Shown: positions 6,523 to 13,472 of the stretch, in pieces
How the letters are laid out: every line of letters starts with the position of its first letter
How positions within the stretch are numbered: position 1 is the stretch's first letter
NCBI GenBank assembly: GCA_030917065.1
Contig: JAUPVL010000010.1
Span: 1 to 24,582 of the forward strand
DNA length: 24,582 bases
Direction of reading: 5' to 3'
Source: Patescibacteria group bacterium
GTDB taxonomy: Bacteria > Patescibacteriota > Saccharimonadia > CAILAD01 > BJGX01
The notes under the pieces: model-generated
What the model was told of the DNA's origin: nothing
Seen by the model: the letters and a program-made list of their open reading frames with translations, nothing else
Databases searched by the model: none
Translations under genes and position numbers: made by a program

Positions 6523-6792
6523 ATGAGTTTACAACCACTAGCAGATCGTATCGTACTAGAACAAATAGAATCAGAAGAAAAAACCAGCTCTGGCATAATA
6601 CTTCCAGATAGCGCCAAGGAAAAACCAGAACAAGCCAAGGTCATAGCTATCGGACCAGATGTCAAAGGTATCAAAGTAGGTGAAGTCGTACTATATACCA
6701 AATATGGTCCCAACGAGGTCAAGGTAGACGGCAACGAATACCTGATAGTCAAAGAAGAAGATGTAATGGCAATAATCAAGAAAGGAAACTAA
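6523..6792 (+). CDS. groES: Co-chaperonin GroES
   Basis: An 89-aa GroES, slightly shorter than the usual 94-97 aa, the heptameric lid of the GroEL folding chamber in the cytoplasm. The N-terminus LQPLADRIVL and the mobile-loop region with GIILPDSAKEKP (from residue 24) are clear. The C-terminal strand ends in EDVMAIIKK. Transcription is from the CIRCE-controlled promoter at 6375, with a leader of about 110 nt and a good ribosome site. groEL follows after 3 nt, forming the standard groESL operon. Confidence 0.97.
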   Translation: MSLQPLADRIVLEQIESEEKTSSGIILPDSAKEKPEQAKVIAIGPDVKGIKVGEVVLYTKYGPNEVKVDGNEYLIVKEEDVMAIIKKGN

Positions 6793-6795
6793 GCT

Positions 6796-8436
6796 ATGGC
6801 AAAAGATATTATATCCAGTGAAGATGCTCGCAAAAGCCTCAAGGCCGGCGTAGACAAGCTAGCCAACACAGTAAAAGCTACTCTTGGTCCAAAAGGACGC
6901 AATGTAGTTCTAGAAAAGAAATATGGCGGTCCTGTTATTACAAATGACGGAGTTACTATAGCCAAAGAGATAGAGTTAGAAGATGCTTTTGAAAACATGG
7001 GCGCACAGATAGTCAAAGAAGTTGCAAGTAAGACCAATGACCAGGCTGGAGACGGCACTACTACTGCAACCGTATTGGCTCAAGCCATCATAGATGCTGG
7101 TATCAAAAACGTTGCCGCAGGAGCCAACCCAATGGCAATTCGCCGTGGTATCGAGAAGGCTGCCGCTACTGTAGCACTTGAACTCAACAAGATCGCCAAA
7201 CCAGTCAAAGAATCAGCAGAAATTGCCAATGTAGCGAGTATCTCTGCCGCAGATCCAGAAGTAGGCAAGCTCATTGCTGAAGTCATGGAAGTGATTGGTG
7301 AAGATGGAATAGTAACCGTAGAAGAGGGACAAACCCTAGGGCTCGATAAGGAAGTTGTTGAAGGCATGCAGTTTGACAACGGCTATGTCAGCCCTTACAT
7401 GGTAAGTGATACTGCACGAATGGAAGCCGTAGTAGAAAACGCTCCCATACTCATCACCGACAAGAAGATAAGTACAGTACAAGAACTCTTGCCATTACTC
7501 GAAAAACTATCTGCAGAAGGCAAAAAAGACATCGTGATAATCGCCGAAGATCTAGATGGTGAGGCACTAACCACTCTAGTACTCAATAAACTTCGAGGTA
7601 CATTTAATGCTCTTGCTATCAAGGCTCCAGCCTTTGGAGATAAACGCAAAGAAATGCTCCAAGATATTGCTGTACTAACAGGTGGGCAAGTCATCACAGA
7701 AGACATTGGACTCAAGCTAGAAGACGCTACTGTAGAAATGCTAGGGGAAGCTCGCAAAGTAATAGCTACCAAAGACAACACTACAATCGTTGAGGGCAAG
7801 GGAGAACAAAAAGCAGTCAAAGACCGTGTCAAGATGATGAAGAAACAACTGGTGGAACTTACATCTGAATACGAAATAGAAAAACTACAAGAACGTGTAG
7901 CCAAGCTCGAAAGTGGCGTTGCAGTTATCAAGGTAGGAGCCGCAACAGAAGTAGAGCTCAAAGAGAAAAAGATGCGTATTGAAGATGCTATTGCATCCAC
8001 CAAGGCTGCTGTAGCCGAAGGTATAGTACCAGGGGGAGGATCCGCTCTAGTCAAAGCCAACAAAGCTCTGGATAAGCTTGTCTTAGATGACGAGGAAGAG
8101 CAAATAGGTGTAAATATCGTACAAACTAGCCTATACGCTCCTATAAGACAGATAGCTGAGAATGCCGGCATCACCGACATAGCTGTAATCCTAGAAACCA
8201 TATCAAGTGGCGACAAAAACCTTGGCTGGGATTTTGCTAAGAACCAAAAAACAGATATGCTCAAGGCTGGCATCATAGATCCAGTCAAAGTTACTAAGAG
8301 CGCACTACTCAACGCAGCTAGTGCCGCATCGATGCTACTTACTACTGAAGCCGCTGTAGTAGACATACCAGAAAAAGAAGCTCCTGCAGGTGGAGGTGGC
8401 ATGCCAGACATGGGTGGCATGGGCGGTATGATGTAA
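6796..8436 (+). CDS. groEL: Chaperonin GroEL
   Basis: A 546-aa, full-length group I chaperonin that forms the double-ring ATPase folding cage. Visible hallmarks are ATLGPKGRNVV at 28-38, the ATP-site GDGTTTAT with Asp86 and GTTT just after it, LGEARKVIATKDNTTI in the apical domain, and VPGGGSAL in the second equatorial segment. The C-terminus is the flexible Gly-Met tail (GGMPDMGGMGGMM). It starts 3 nt after groES. Codon choice is the A+T-leaning pattern of the local chromosome. That makes it a useful highly expressed reference against which the G+C-rich gene at 9181 stands out. A terminator lies just downstream. Confidence 0.98.
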   Translation: MAKDIISSEDARKSLKAGVDKLANTVKATLGPKGRNVVLEKKYGGPVITNDGVTIAKEIELEDAFENMGAQIVKEVASKTNDQAGDGTTTATVLAQAIIDAGIKNVAAGANPMAIRRGIEKAAATVALELNKIAKPVKESAEIANVASISAADPEVGKLIAEVMEVIGEDGIVTVEEGQTLGLDKEVVEGMQFDNGYVSPYMVSDTARMEAVVENAPILITDKKISTVQELLPLLEKLSAEGKKDIVIIAEDLDGEALTTLVLNKLRGTFNALAIKAPAFGDKRKEMLQDIAVLTGGQVITEDIGLKLEDATVEMLGEARKVIATKDNTTIVEGKGEQKAVKDRVKMMKKQLVELTSEYEIEKLQERVAKLESGVAVIKVGAATEVELKEKKMRIEDAIASTKAAVAEGIVPGGGSALVKANKALDKLVLDDEEEQIGVNIVQTSLYAPIRQIAENAGITDIAVILETISSGDKNLGWDFAKNQKTDMLKAGIIDPVKVTKSALLNAASAASMLLTTEAAVVDIPEKEAPAGGGGMPDMGGMGGMM

Positions 8437-8456
8437 TCGGTCCTGCTCGATAATTC

Positions 8457-8486
8457 AAAAAAGTCTCTGAAATATGAGGCTTTTTT
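8457..8486. terminator. Rho-independent terminator after groEL
   Basis: AAAAAAG-T-CTC pairs with GAG-G-CTTTTTT. The A and T runs on the two sides make it workable in either direction. Confidence 0.85.
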
Positions 8487-8500
8487 GATAGCTATAAGTA

Positions 8501-8529
8501 TTGACATTAGTATATTACTATGTTATCAT
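8501..8529 (+). promoter_or_regulatory. Promoter of G+C-rich RNA 3
   Basis: A perfect TTGACA (8501-8506), 17 nt and TATCAT (8524-8529) predict a start near 8536, just after the groEL terminator. Confidence 0.75.
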
Positions 8530-8535
8530 AGTAAC

Positions 8536-8894
8536 CAATCTCTCAACGAGGAGAGATCGTACTTCGCCGACAAAGATACCTTGACGAAAGGCAGTGATGA
8601 ACCGCAAAGATCACGTTTAGCTCTATCGAGAACCACCTCTGAGATCAATAAAGACTCGGGTGATTGAATTCACCAAAGAGGCTCGGTAGGGCGCCACCGT
8701 GCGCGATAAGCGCAGGTGGATCAGATACTGGTAAGGGTGAATAAGCAACTTCGGATGTCAAAGTCTTAGGTGCAACGAAATATATGCACCACTACTCTTG
8801 ACCCAAGTTCTCTTCACAACCACCAGAATATACATCTGCTACTTGCGTAACCGTCGCCACGAACGGGCACCCATGCTACTACAGCTGGGTGCCC
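8536..8894 (+). ncRNA. Candidate structured non-coding RNA 3 (about 360 nt)
   Basis: A region with its own promoter, no credible reading frame and a G+C content above the surroundings. Clear hairpins are CTCTC/GAGAG near 8540-8556, GGTGA/TCACC near 8659-8674, a long stem CCACC+TGCGC with GCGCA+GGTGG around a GATAA loop near 8694-8719, GGTGCA/TGCACC near 8770-8791, and a perfect 9-bp GGGCACCCA/TGGGTGCCC stem closing it at 8865-8894. The stretch GGATCAG, then GGTAAGGGTGAA, just after the long stem resembles a conserved RNase P RNA segment. The other RNase P landmarks were not found, so I leave the class open. It starts 100 nt after groEL ends and precedes the G+C-rich protein gene. Confidence 0.6.
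8865..8894 (+). terminator. 9-bp hairpin ending RNA 3
   Basis: GGGCACCCA pairs perfectly with TGGGTGCCC over a 12-nt loop. It is followed by TTCGCATTC without a real T run, so termination here is plausible but not certain. Confidence 0.5.
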
Positions 8895-8994
8895 TTCGCA
8901 TTCTACGTCAAGTATTTATTACAATTTTATAAGCGCACCAGCACCATAAGATGACTTTATTATTCCCCTTATATACTATATTTGTTATATACTA
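8895..8994. other. A+T-rich spacer between RNA 3 and the next promoter
   Basis: About 100 nt of A+T-rich sequence. I see no gene, repeat or strong hairpin in it. Confidence 0.5.
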
Positions 8995-9023
8995 TTGACA
9001 TTTTATAAGATATTTGATACAAT
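8995..9023 (+). promoter_or_regulatory. Near-consensus promoter of the G+C-rich 242-aa gene
   Basis: TTGACA (8995-9000), 17 nt and TACAAT (9018-9023) make one of the best promoters in the window. The predicted start near 9030 leaves a leader of about 150 nt. Confidence 0.8.
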
Positions 9024-9081
9024 ACTTTGCGATACGCGATAATTCTCGTGTCGACACTTTGACAAAGCAAGCAATCAATAC

Positions 9082-9143
9082 AAATACTTTGTAGCTCAGC
9101 TTATCTAATACTCATTTTGGATACTGTGAGCTACAAAGTATTT
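9082..9143 (+). repeat. 17-bp perfect inverted repeat in the leader of the 242-aa gene
   Basis: AAATACTTTGTAGCTCA (9082-9098) and TGAGCTACAAAGTATTT (9127-9143) are perfect inverted copies separated by 28 nt. In RNA they would form a long hairpin 37 nt before the start codon, which could control translation or mRNA stability. As DNA they could bind a regulator. Confidence 0.75.
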
Positions 9144-9180
9144 ATCAGGCTCAAACTCGACAACGACCTTGGAGGTCAAA

Positions 9181-9909
9181 ATGGTAGTGCAGACCCCCCG
9201 CCTCGCCCAGCGCCGTAAGGCACAGGCGACGGCGAAGAAGACGGAAGCACCCAAGCAGGGTGTCTCCAAGAGCGGCAAGTCCGCTCGCCAGAACGCCTGG
9301 CAGAAGCTCTACGACTCGGTCGTGCGGCACCCGAGCTTCAAGGCGTGGCTCATCGAGCACGACGAGACCCTCAAGAAGTTCGAGGGTCGACGTCACCGCT
9401 TCGCCGAGCTCAAGACGATCCAGGACTGGTGCAACCGTCACTGGTTGCTTCAGAAGCTGGAGCGGCTGCAGGCCGATGGCAAGCTGCTCGTGTACCTGCG
9501 GGAGCACGGCTACAAGCCGGGAGAGATCCTCTCGCTGTGGTCGACCGAGAAGCTCCAGAAAGCTTGGGACGAGCTGCGCTACCAGCCTCACGGAGGTGGC
9601 ATGCACGGTGCCAAGCGTCTCGGCATAGCCGATCAGGAGGTAGGTTACCGGGGTAAGACCCGCTCGCACGCCGCAAAGCGCGCGCAGCGGCCTCCTCGTG
9701 AAGCCAACGCTCCTCGCAACGGCACGGTCCACCTCGACAACCAGGGCAAGTCCCTAGTCAGCTTCGCTGATGTGGCACACAACCTGCCTAACCAGCAGGG
9801 AGGACCCGTCCAGCGTGGTGTGACCGTGGGTGGCGCAGGTCTCTCGGAGCGTCAGCGCGCTGAGCGTGCCAAGAAGCGACCCACCCGCCGCGGCGGAGGA
9901 CGCAAGTAG
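9181..9909 (+). CDS. Unrecognised G+C-rich basic 242-aa protein
   Basis: The start is the ATG at 9181, because TTGGAGG lies 5 nt upstream; an ATG at 9169 would put the ribosome site inside the gene. The product has three parts: a Lys/Arg/Ala-rich N-terminal tail (about 1-36), a predicted helical core (about 37-135) with many Trp, Leu and charged residues (e.g. WQKLYDSVVRHPSFKAWL, WLLQKLERLQADGKLL), and a Gly/Arg/Gln-rich, probably disordered basic tail ending RRGGGRK. There is no signal peptide or membrane segment. The composition suggests nucleic-acid binding; I recognise no family. The first 60 nt contain 41 G/C by hand count, against 20 of 60 for groES. Codons are CTC/CTG/AAG/GAG/GTC-rich, unlike groEL. 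It stands alone with its own promoter, structured leader and terminator hairpin. Confidence 0.8.
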   Translation: MVVQTPRLAQRRKAQATAKKTEAPKQGVSKSGKSARQNAWQKLYDSVVRHPSFKAWLIEHDETLKKFEGRRHRFAELKTIQDWCNRHWLLQKLERLQADGKLLVYLREHGYKPGEILSLWSTEKLQKAWDELRYQPHGGGMHGAKRLGIADQEVGYRGKTRSHAAKRAQRPPREANAPRNGTVHLDNQGKSLVSFADVAHNLPNQQGGPVQRGVTVGGAGLSERQRAERAKKRPTRRGGGRK

Positions 9910-9917
9910 GCCAACCT

Positions 9918-9966
9918 GGGGTCGGTAGCGAATATAGTCCTCTCGTAGGAACTAGCTACCGACCCC
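9918..9966 (+). terminator. 12-bp terminator-like hairpin after the 242-aa gene
   Basis: GGGGTCGGTAGC (9918-9929) pairs perfectly with GCTACCGACCCC (9955-9966), with a smaller inner stem. There is no T run after it. Confidence 0.65.
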
Positions 9967-10019
9967 AAAGGTCTATACATGTCTAAACACATTTAAAAAG
10001 AGATGCTTGCTTTGTCTCT

Positions 10020-10055
10020 TTCTCATGGATATCTAAGACTAGATATACGTGAGAA
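10020..10055. repeat. Imperfect inverted repeat upstream of pgi/pmi
   Basis: TTCTCA (10020-10025) pairs with TGAGAA (10050-10055), and ATATCTA (10029-10035) with TAGATAT (10040-10046). The role is unknown; it could be an RNA hairpin or an operator. Confidence 0.45.
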
Positions 10056-10071
10056 GGAATTACTTAAATAC

Positions 10072-10097
10072 ACTACCAAGTTTTGTTGGTAGTTTTT
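10072..10097 (+). terminator. Rho-independent terminator just before pgi/pmi
   Basis: ACTACCAA, a 6-nt loop and TTGGTAGT are followed by TTTTG. It ends 3 nt before the -10 element of the next gene, insulating it from upstream transcription. Confidence 0.75.
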
Positions 10098-10099
10098 GC

Positions 10100-10105
10100 T
10101 ATAAT
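10100..10105 (+). promoter_or_regulatory. -10 element for leaderless pgi/pmi
   Basis: A consensus TATAAT ends exactly 6 nt before the ATG at 10112. No -35 or Shine-Dalgarno is apparent. Confidence 0.65.
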
Positions 10106-10111
10106 TGGCTT

Positions 10112-11173
10112 ATGACCAAAAACACTTATGCTCATTTAAAGAGTATCGACAAACAGAATATCTTTGATGTGATAGATGATGAGCCCAATCAATTACGCCA
10201 AAACTATGCCGACACCCTGAGAGAAGATATCACCAAACAAGACGGGATTGGTATCAAAAATATATCTTTCGTTGGCATGGGCGGATCTGCGCTAGCTGGT
10301 GGTGTAGCTCAAAACTGGCTATCATCACGACTATTGGTACCATTTACACTTATACGAGGACAGAATCTGCCTGAGTACACCAACTCTAGTAGTTTAGTAG
10401 TGATATCTAGCTACTCAGGAAATACTCAAGAAATCATACTGGCGTTTGTTCGTGCAATTCGACTCAGTGCTAGGGTCATAGTCATGACTAGGGGAGGAGA
10501 GCTCTTGAAGCTTGCCAAAAAAGCTGGGGTGACTATTTTGCAGCTACCAAAGATTAGTCAACCTAGATTGTCTGTGTTTGCTGGGCTCAAGGCACTAGCT
10601 TGTGTACTTCAAGATACCGGTCTTGTTAGTGGTGTCGATTTGCGCCGTGAGCTTATCGACACAGCAAATCACCTAGATACCCAGAAGCTACTATGGGGAG
10701 TAGATAAAATCGGCGACAATCAAGCTAAAGAAATTGCCGAGAGCTTACAGGGTAAGCCAGTTGTGATATATTCTAGCCCAATGCTAGAAAGTGCTGGATA
10801 CAAATGGAAGATAAGCATCAACGAAAGTGCCAAGCAAATGGCTTTTTGCGACACCTTCACCGAACTCAATCACAACGAAATGCAAGGATGGAAGTATCCA
10901 GCAGATAAAGACTTTGCGTCCGTTGTACTAAGCTCTGGATTTGAACCAGCAGAAATAGAAAAAAGAATCAAACTTACCAAAGAAACACTGTCCATATACG
11001 GCTACTCGCCTACAACTATCACACCAAGTGGAGATAACCATATTCAACAACTGCTGGGCACAATACTCTTAGGAGACTATGTGTCTGCATATCTAGCAAT
11101 ACTCAATGGTGTCGACCCTACTCCGGTAGATATAATTGAAGATTTCAAAAAAAAACTAGAATTAAAAACATAG
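10112..11173 (+). CDS. Bifunctional phosphoglucose/phosphomannose isomerase (SIS family)
   Basis: A 353-aa enzyme of the archaeal-type bifunctional PGI/PMI family that converts fructose-6-phosphate to glucose- or mannose-6-phosphate. Two SIS domains are visible. The first has GMGGSA at 55-60 and the sugar-phosphate loop SYSGNT at 100-105. The second contains INESAKQMAF and ELNHNEMQGW at 251-260, the family-specific catalytic region. The end, LLGDYVSAYLA followed by GVDPTPVDIIEDFK, is typical of the family. The start at 10112 is preferred over an upstream in-frame start at 10049 because the latter would lie across a terminator and the promoter. Its product could feed the phosphomannomutase at 3087. 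Confidence 0.92.
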   Translation: MTKNTYAHLKSIDKQNIFDVIDDEPNQLRQNYADTLREDITKQDGIGIKNISFVGMGGSALAGGVAQNWLSSRLLVPFTLIRGQNLPEYTNSSSLVVISSYSGNTQEIILAFVRAIRLSARVIVMTRGGELLKLAKKAGVTILQLPKISQPRLSVFAGLKALACVLQDTGLVSGVDLRRELIDTANHLDTQKLLWGVDKIGDNQAKEIAESLQGKPVVIYSSPMLESAGYKWKISINESAKQMAFCDTFTELNHNEMQGWKYPADKDFASVVLSSGFEPAEIEKRIKLTKETLSIYGYSPTTITPSGDNHIQQLLGTILLGDYVSAYLAILNGVDPTPVDIIEDFKKKLELKT

Positions 11174-11220
11174 CTAGATAAGAACCGCATTATTTCTACG
11201 ATGTACTGATTACAGTCTAG

Positions 11221-12612
11221 CTAGGATTTTCTGATCAACAAAGTTGAGTATTTATCATATGGCAGATCAACAGCTTCCCAACCGGCTTCCTGTAAGTCTT
11301 TGATAATATTTATGTCTTTTTTATCTAAGTCGTTCCTTATAATCACGCATTTTATAGAATATCTTTCAAATTCTCTCGTTCTAAACTCTTTATCTTTCAA
11401 CACCCTGTCATAGTTGTCAAAATAATTTACATTGTTTTCGGACCAACTAGGCATACGTCCATCTATATATACTTTGCTATCCGGCAATTTCCAGATGATA
11501 TAGCCTCCGTAATTATAGTCATTAAAAATCCTTCCTTGACATGGGCTATTGGCCAAGTATTCAACTGCAGCTACTGGATAAGATCTGTCCCTACGGCCAT
11601 CAACAATAGTACCAGCGAGTAGTTGCCAGACTGTAAGTCCAGCCATAAATAAGCAAATTATGACCAGTATTGTTATGTGTTTTTTAGACATATTATTCTT
11701 AGGCATTGATTTAATTGCTGTTGTTAGTCTTGATGTGTAATCTTCAAAATATCTTTGACTAGATACAACAAATAATGGTGCGTGTCTGATACTAGAAAGC
11801 GCCAAGAGAAGTAGTAATCCCGGTATGGAGGCTATAGTCTTTATGGGGTGCTTATTGAAAATAAAATGTAGAGAAATAAGGCCTATTAGATATGGAAGAA
11901 CCATAGTAGGGAGATTGATAGCTTGCCACTCAGTAATATGACTTTTTAGCTGTGTATCGAGGGCAGTACGTGCAACTTCAACATATACTCCGTATCCAAA
12001 TGGATTGACTAATGTTGCAATAAAACTTAGCAATACTACTTGCCAAGGAAGTTTGGATTTACTAAATATTTGGTGTAGTACAAGCACCAACAGCCCCAAC
12101 GTAAAGCTACCATGAAGATTAGCCCAGCCTAAGAATAGTAAAGGTAACAACCATATGTAATGTCGTTTGCTGTTTTCGAGTAATCTTTCTAGTATGGCAA
12201 GAAACAGTACTGACCATGCTACCATTCTAATGCCCGCAAAAGGGACCGTTGCTATAAATGCAAGGATAGTTACGATATAGTACTTGGAACGACTTGCAAT
12301 TAGTAGCGCCGAAGTCCAGACAAGCGCAAAAAATACAGCTACAATACTGTATCCACCAATCATGTACAATCCTGCTACCAATAAATCACTAAGCCATGAA
12401 TGGTTTACCCAAGGAAAATATTCTGCAGTATAAGTAAAAATATCTATCTTTGGCACACCATAGACTAGCATGTGCTGACCAGCCCTCAGATGCCACCCAA
12501 AGTCAGGGTCAAGTCGCGTATTGCCAACATAAAAATATCCAGCAATCAAAAAAATACTCAGCACTATGAACCTTACTATGTTTTTGTTTAGGAATTTGTA
12601 TAGTTTATTCAT
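11221..12612 (-). CDS. Polytopic membrane protein, GT-C glycosyltransferase-like
   Basis: A 463-aa integral membrane protein with roughly ten hydrophobic segments and a C-terminal soluble part of about 110 residues. After the first helix it has NTRLDPDFGWHLRAGQ (about 31-46), an acidic loop as in GT-C fold transferases that use lipid-linked sugars. Next comes PKIDIFTYTAE, then a WVNHSWLSDLL stretch, all familiar from uncharacterised GT-C-like proteins. The C-terminal region contains GRIFNDYNYGGYIIW and YIDGRMPSW, seen in the same group as I recall it. The start is ATG 12612, because anything earlier would run into the tRNA-Ser gene that ends 14 nt upstream; it may be cotranscribed with that tRNA. 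Sugar and acceptor are unknown. Confidence 0.7.
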   Translation of the reverse strand: MNKLYKFLNKNIVRFIVLSIFLIAGYFYVGNTRLDPDFGWHLRAGQHMLVYGVPKIDIFTYTAEYFPWVNHSWLSDLLVAGLYMIGGYSIVAVFFALVWTSALLIASRSKYYIVTILAFIATVPFAGIRMVAWSVLFLAILERLLENSKRHYIWLLPLLFLGWANLHGSFTLGLLVLVLHQIFSKSKLPWQVVLLSFIATLVNPFGYGVYVEVARTALDTQLKSHITEWQAINLPTMVLPYLIGLISLHFIFNKHPIKTIASIPGLLLLLALSSIRHAPLFVVSSQRYFEDYTSRLTTAIKSMPKNNMSKKHITILVIICLFMAGLTVWQLLAGTIVDGRRDRSYPVAAVEYLANSPCQGRIFNDYNYGGYIIWKLPDSKVYIDGRMPSWSENNVNYFDNYDRVLKDKEFRTREFERYSIKCVIIRNDLDKKDINIIKDLQEAGWEAVDLPYDKYSTLLIRKS

Positions 12613-12625
12613 AATACAAGTACTT

Positions 12626-12715
12626 TGGCGGAGAGGGCGGGATTCGAACCCGCGAGACGATTGCTCGCCCACACGCTTTCCAAGCGTGCGCCTTCAGCCA
12701 CTCGGCCACCTCTCC
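12626..12715 (-). tRNA. tRNA-Ser (anticodon GGA), CCA encoded
   Basis: On the minus strand the acceptor GGAGAGG pairs with CCTCTCC, followed by discriminator G and an encoded CCA. The D-arm has GCCGAGTGGCTGAAGGC, the anticodon loop is CTTGGAAAG with GGA, and a long variable arm and a TTCGAAT T-loop are present. The length of 90 nt suits a class II serine tRNA. Confidence 0.95.
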
Positions 12716-12792
12716 TTCGTTGTAATTGTGCACCAGTAATAAGTATAAAACAAAACTTCTATACTACATACTTCCACACAATTACTCCTCTC

Positions 12793-12816
12793 AAATCAGA
12801 AGAGTACTTCTGATTT
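12793..12816. repeat. 10-bp perfect palindromic hairpin upstream of tRNA-Ser
   Basis: AAATCAGAAG, a 4-nt AGTA loop and CTTCTGATTT lie between the divergent tRNA-Ser and methyltransferase genes. There is no T run on either side, so it may be an operator or a weak terminator. Confidence 0.45.
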
Positions 12817-12883
12817 GGTTAAGTGATAGTTTACGCGAAAATTACTAAATATTCTACCATGTGCTTGATTTGAACTATAGATA

Positions 12884-12889
12884 TATAAT
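12884..12889 (+). promoter_or_regulatory. -10 element for a leaderless methyltransferase mRNA
   Basis: TATAAT ends 6 nt before the ATG at 12896. Confidence 0.6.
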
Positions 12890-12895
12890 CAAAAT

Positions 12896-13441
12896 ATGAT
12901 TGATTTCTCACAATACCTAATGCTTTTTATAGTTTCCACGATATTAGCAGGCTTCTGTGTACTTGCCTACGACAAAATAATAGTTGGCAAGGTACCTTAC
13001 AAGCTACTGCAAGAGGAGACTATTCAAGAGATCTTATCTTGCCTACAGTTGGAGCCCAAGCAAACTATTGTAGATCTTGGCTGTGGTGATGGAAGGGTGC
13101 TAATCGAAGCCGTGAGGTTGCAACCCAAACTCAAGTGTATAGGGGTAGAAAAGGCTATATTTCCATATCTACTAGCTAGATACAAAACAAAAAACTACAA
13201 AAATATCAAAATATACCGCAAAGATGTCAGACAATATGATATTACGAAATCGGATATAGTCTTCGCCTACTTACTGCCGAGTTTATTAAACGATTTGGCA
13301 CCAAATTTTCGACAATCTATATCTAACGACAATCAACTCGTCACGGTACAGTACAAGCCAAATGATTTTGACCCTAGCCTCGAGTGTAAATTAAAGAACA
13401 AGTCTGAGTTTGCGGATAGATGGTATCTGTACCACAACTAA
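12896..13441 (+). CDS. Membrane-anchored class I SAM-dependent methyltransferase
   Basis: A 181-aa protein with an N-terminal membrane helix (about residues 7-26) followed by a short Rossmann methyltransferase domain. Motif I is VDLGCGDGR at 59-67, and the acidic end of strand 2 is GVEK at 83-86. DVRQYD and IVFAYLLPSLLNDL give the later strands. Length and the N-terminal anchor recall small protein-lysine methyltransferase-like proteins, but the substrate cannot be assigned. The message appears leaderless. It converges on hsp20, with a shared bidirectional terminator between them. Confidence 0.8.
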   Translation: MIDFSQYLMLFIVSTILAGFCVLAYDKIIVGKVPYKLLQEETIQEILSCLQLEPKQTIVDLGCGDGRVLIEAVRLQPKLKCIGVEKAIFPYLLARYKTKNYKNIKIYRKDVRQYDITKSDIVFAYLLPSLLNDLAPNFRQSISNDNQLVTVQYKPNDFDPSLECKLKNKSEFADRWYLYHN

Positions 13442-13468
13442 AAACTCCCGCATTGTTCGGGAGTTTTT
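13440..13468. terminator. Bidirectional terminator between the methyltransferase and hsp20
   Basis: AAAAACTCCCG, a 7-nt loop and CGGGAGTTTTT form an 11-bp stem with T runs on both strands, placed between convergent genes. Confidence 0.92.
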
Positions 13469-13472
13469 AGTT

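Noticed and set aside
7395..8507. 370-aa minus-strand frame opposite groEL
   Set aside because: Antisense shadow of groEL with Ser/Ile-rich nonsense composition.
8485..8667. 60-aa frame overlapping the start of RNA 3
   Set aside because: It begins inside the groEL terminator and the RNA 3 promoter, has no ribosome site, and overlaps structured RNA.
8536..8894. RNase P RNA
   Set aside because: Only one short segment resembles it. The conserved GAGGAAAGTCC and ACAGAA landmarks and the GGTAAGAG stem-loop are not identifiable, so it is left as an open candidate rather than named.
9151..9732. 193-aa frame on the minus strand opposite the 242-aa gene
   Set aside because: A typical antisense shadow of a high-GC coding frame. 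It lacks a promoter and ribosome site, while the plus-strand gene has both.
10049..10111. Earlier start for the phosphoglucose/phosphomannose isomerase
   Set aside because: The extra residues would be encoded across a rho-independent terminator and the -10 element, and do not look like the family N-terminus.
12613..12672. N-terminal extension of the GT-C-like protein by 20 residues
   Set aside because: The extension lies within tRNA-Ser on the same strand; the ATG at 12612 begins a normal membrane-protein N-terminus.
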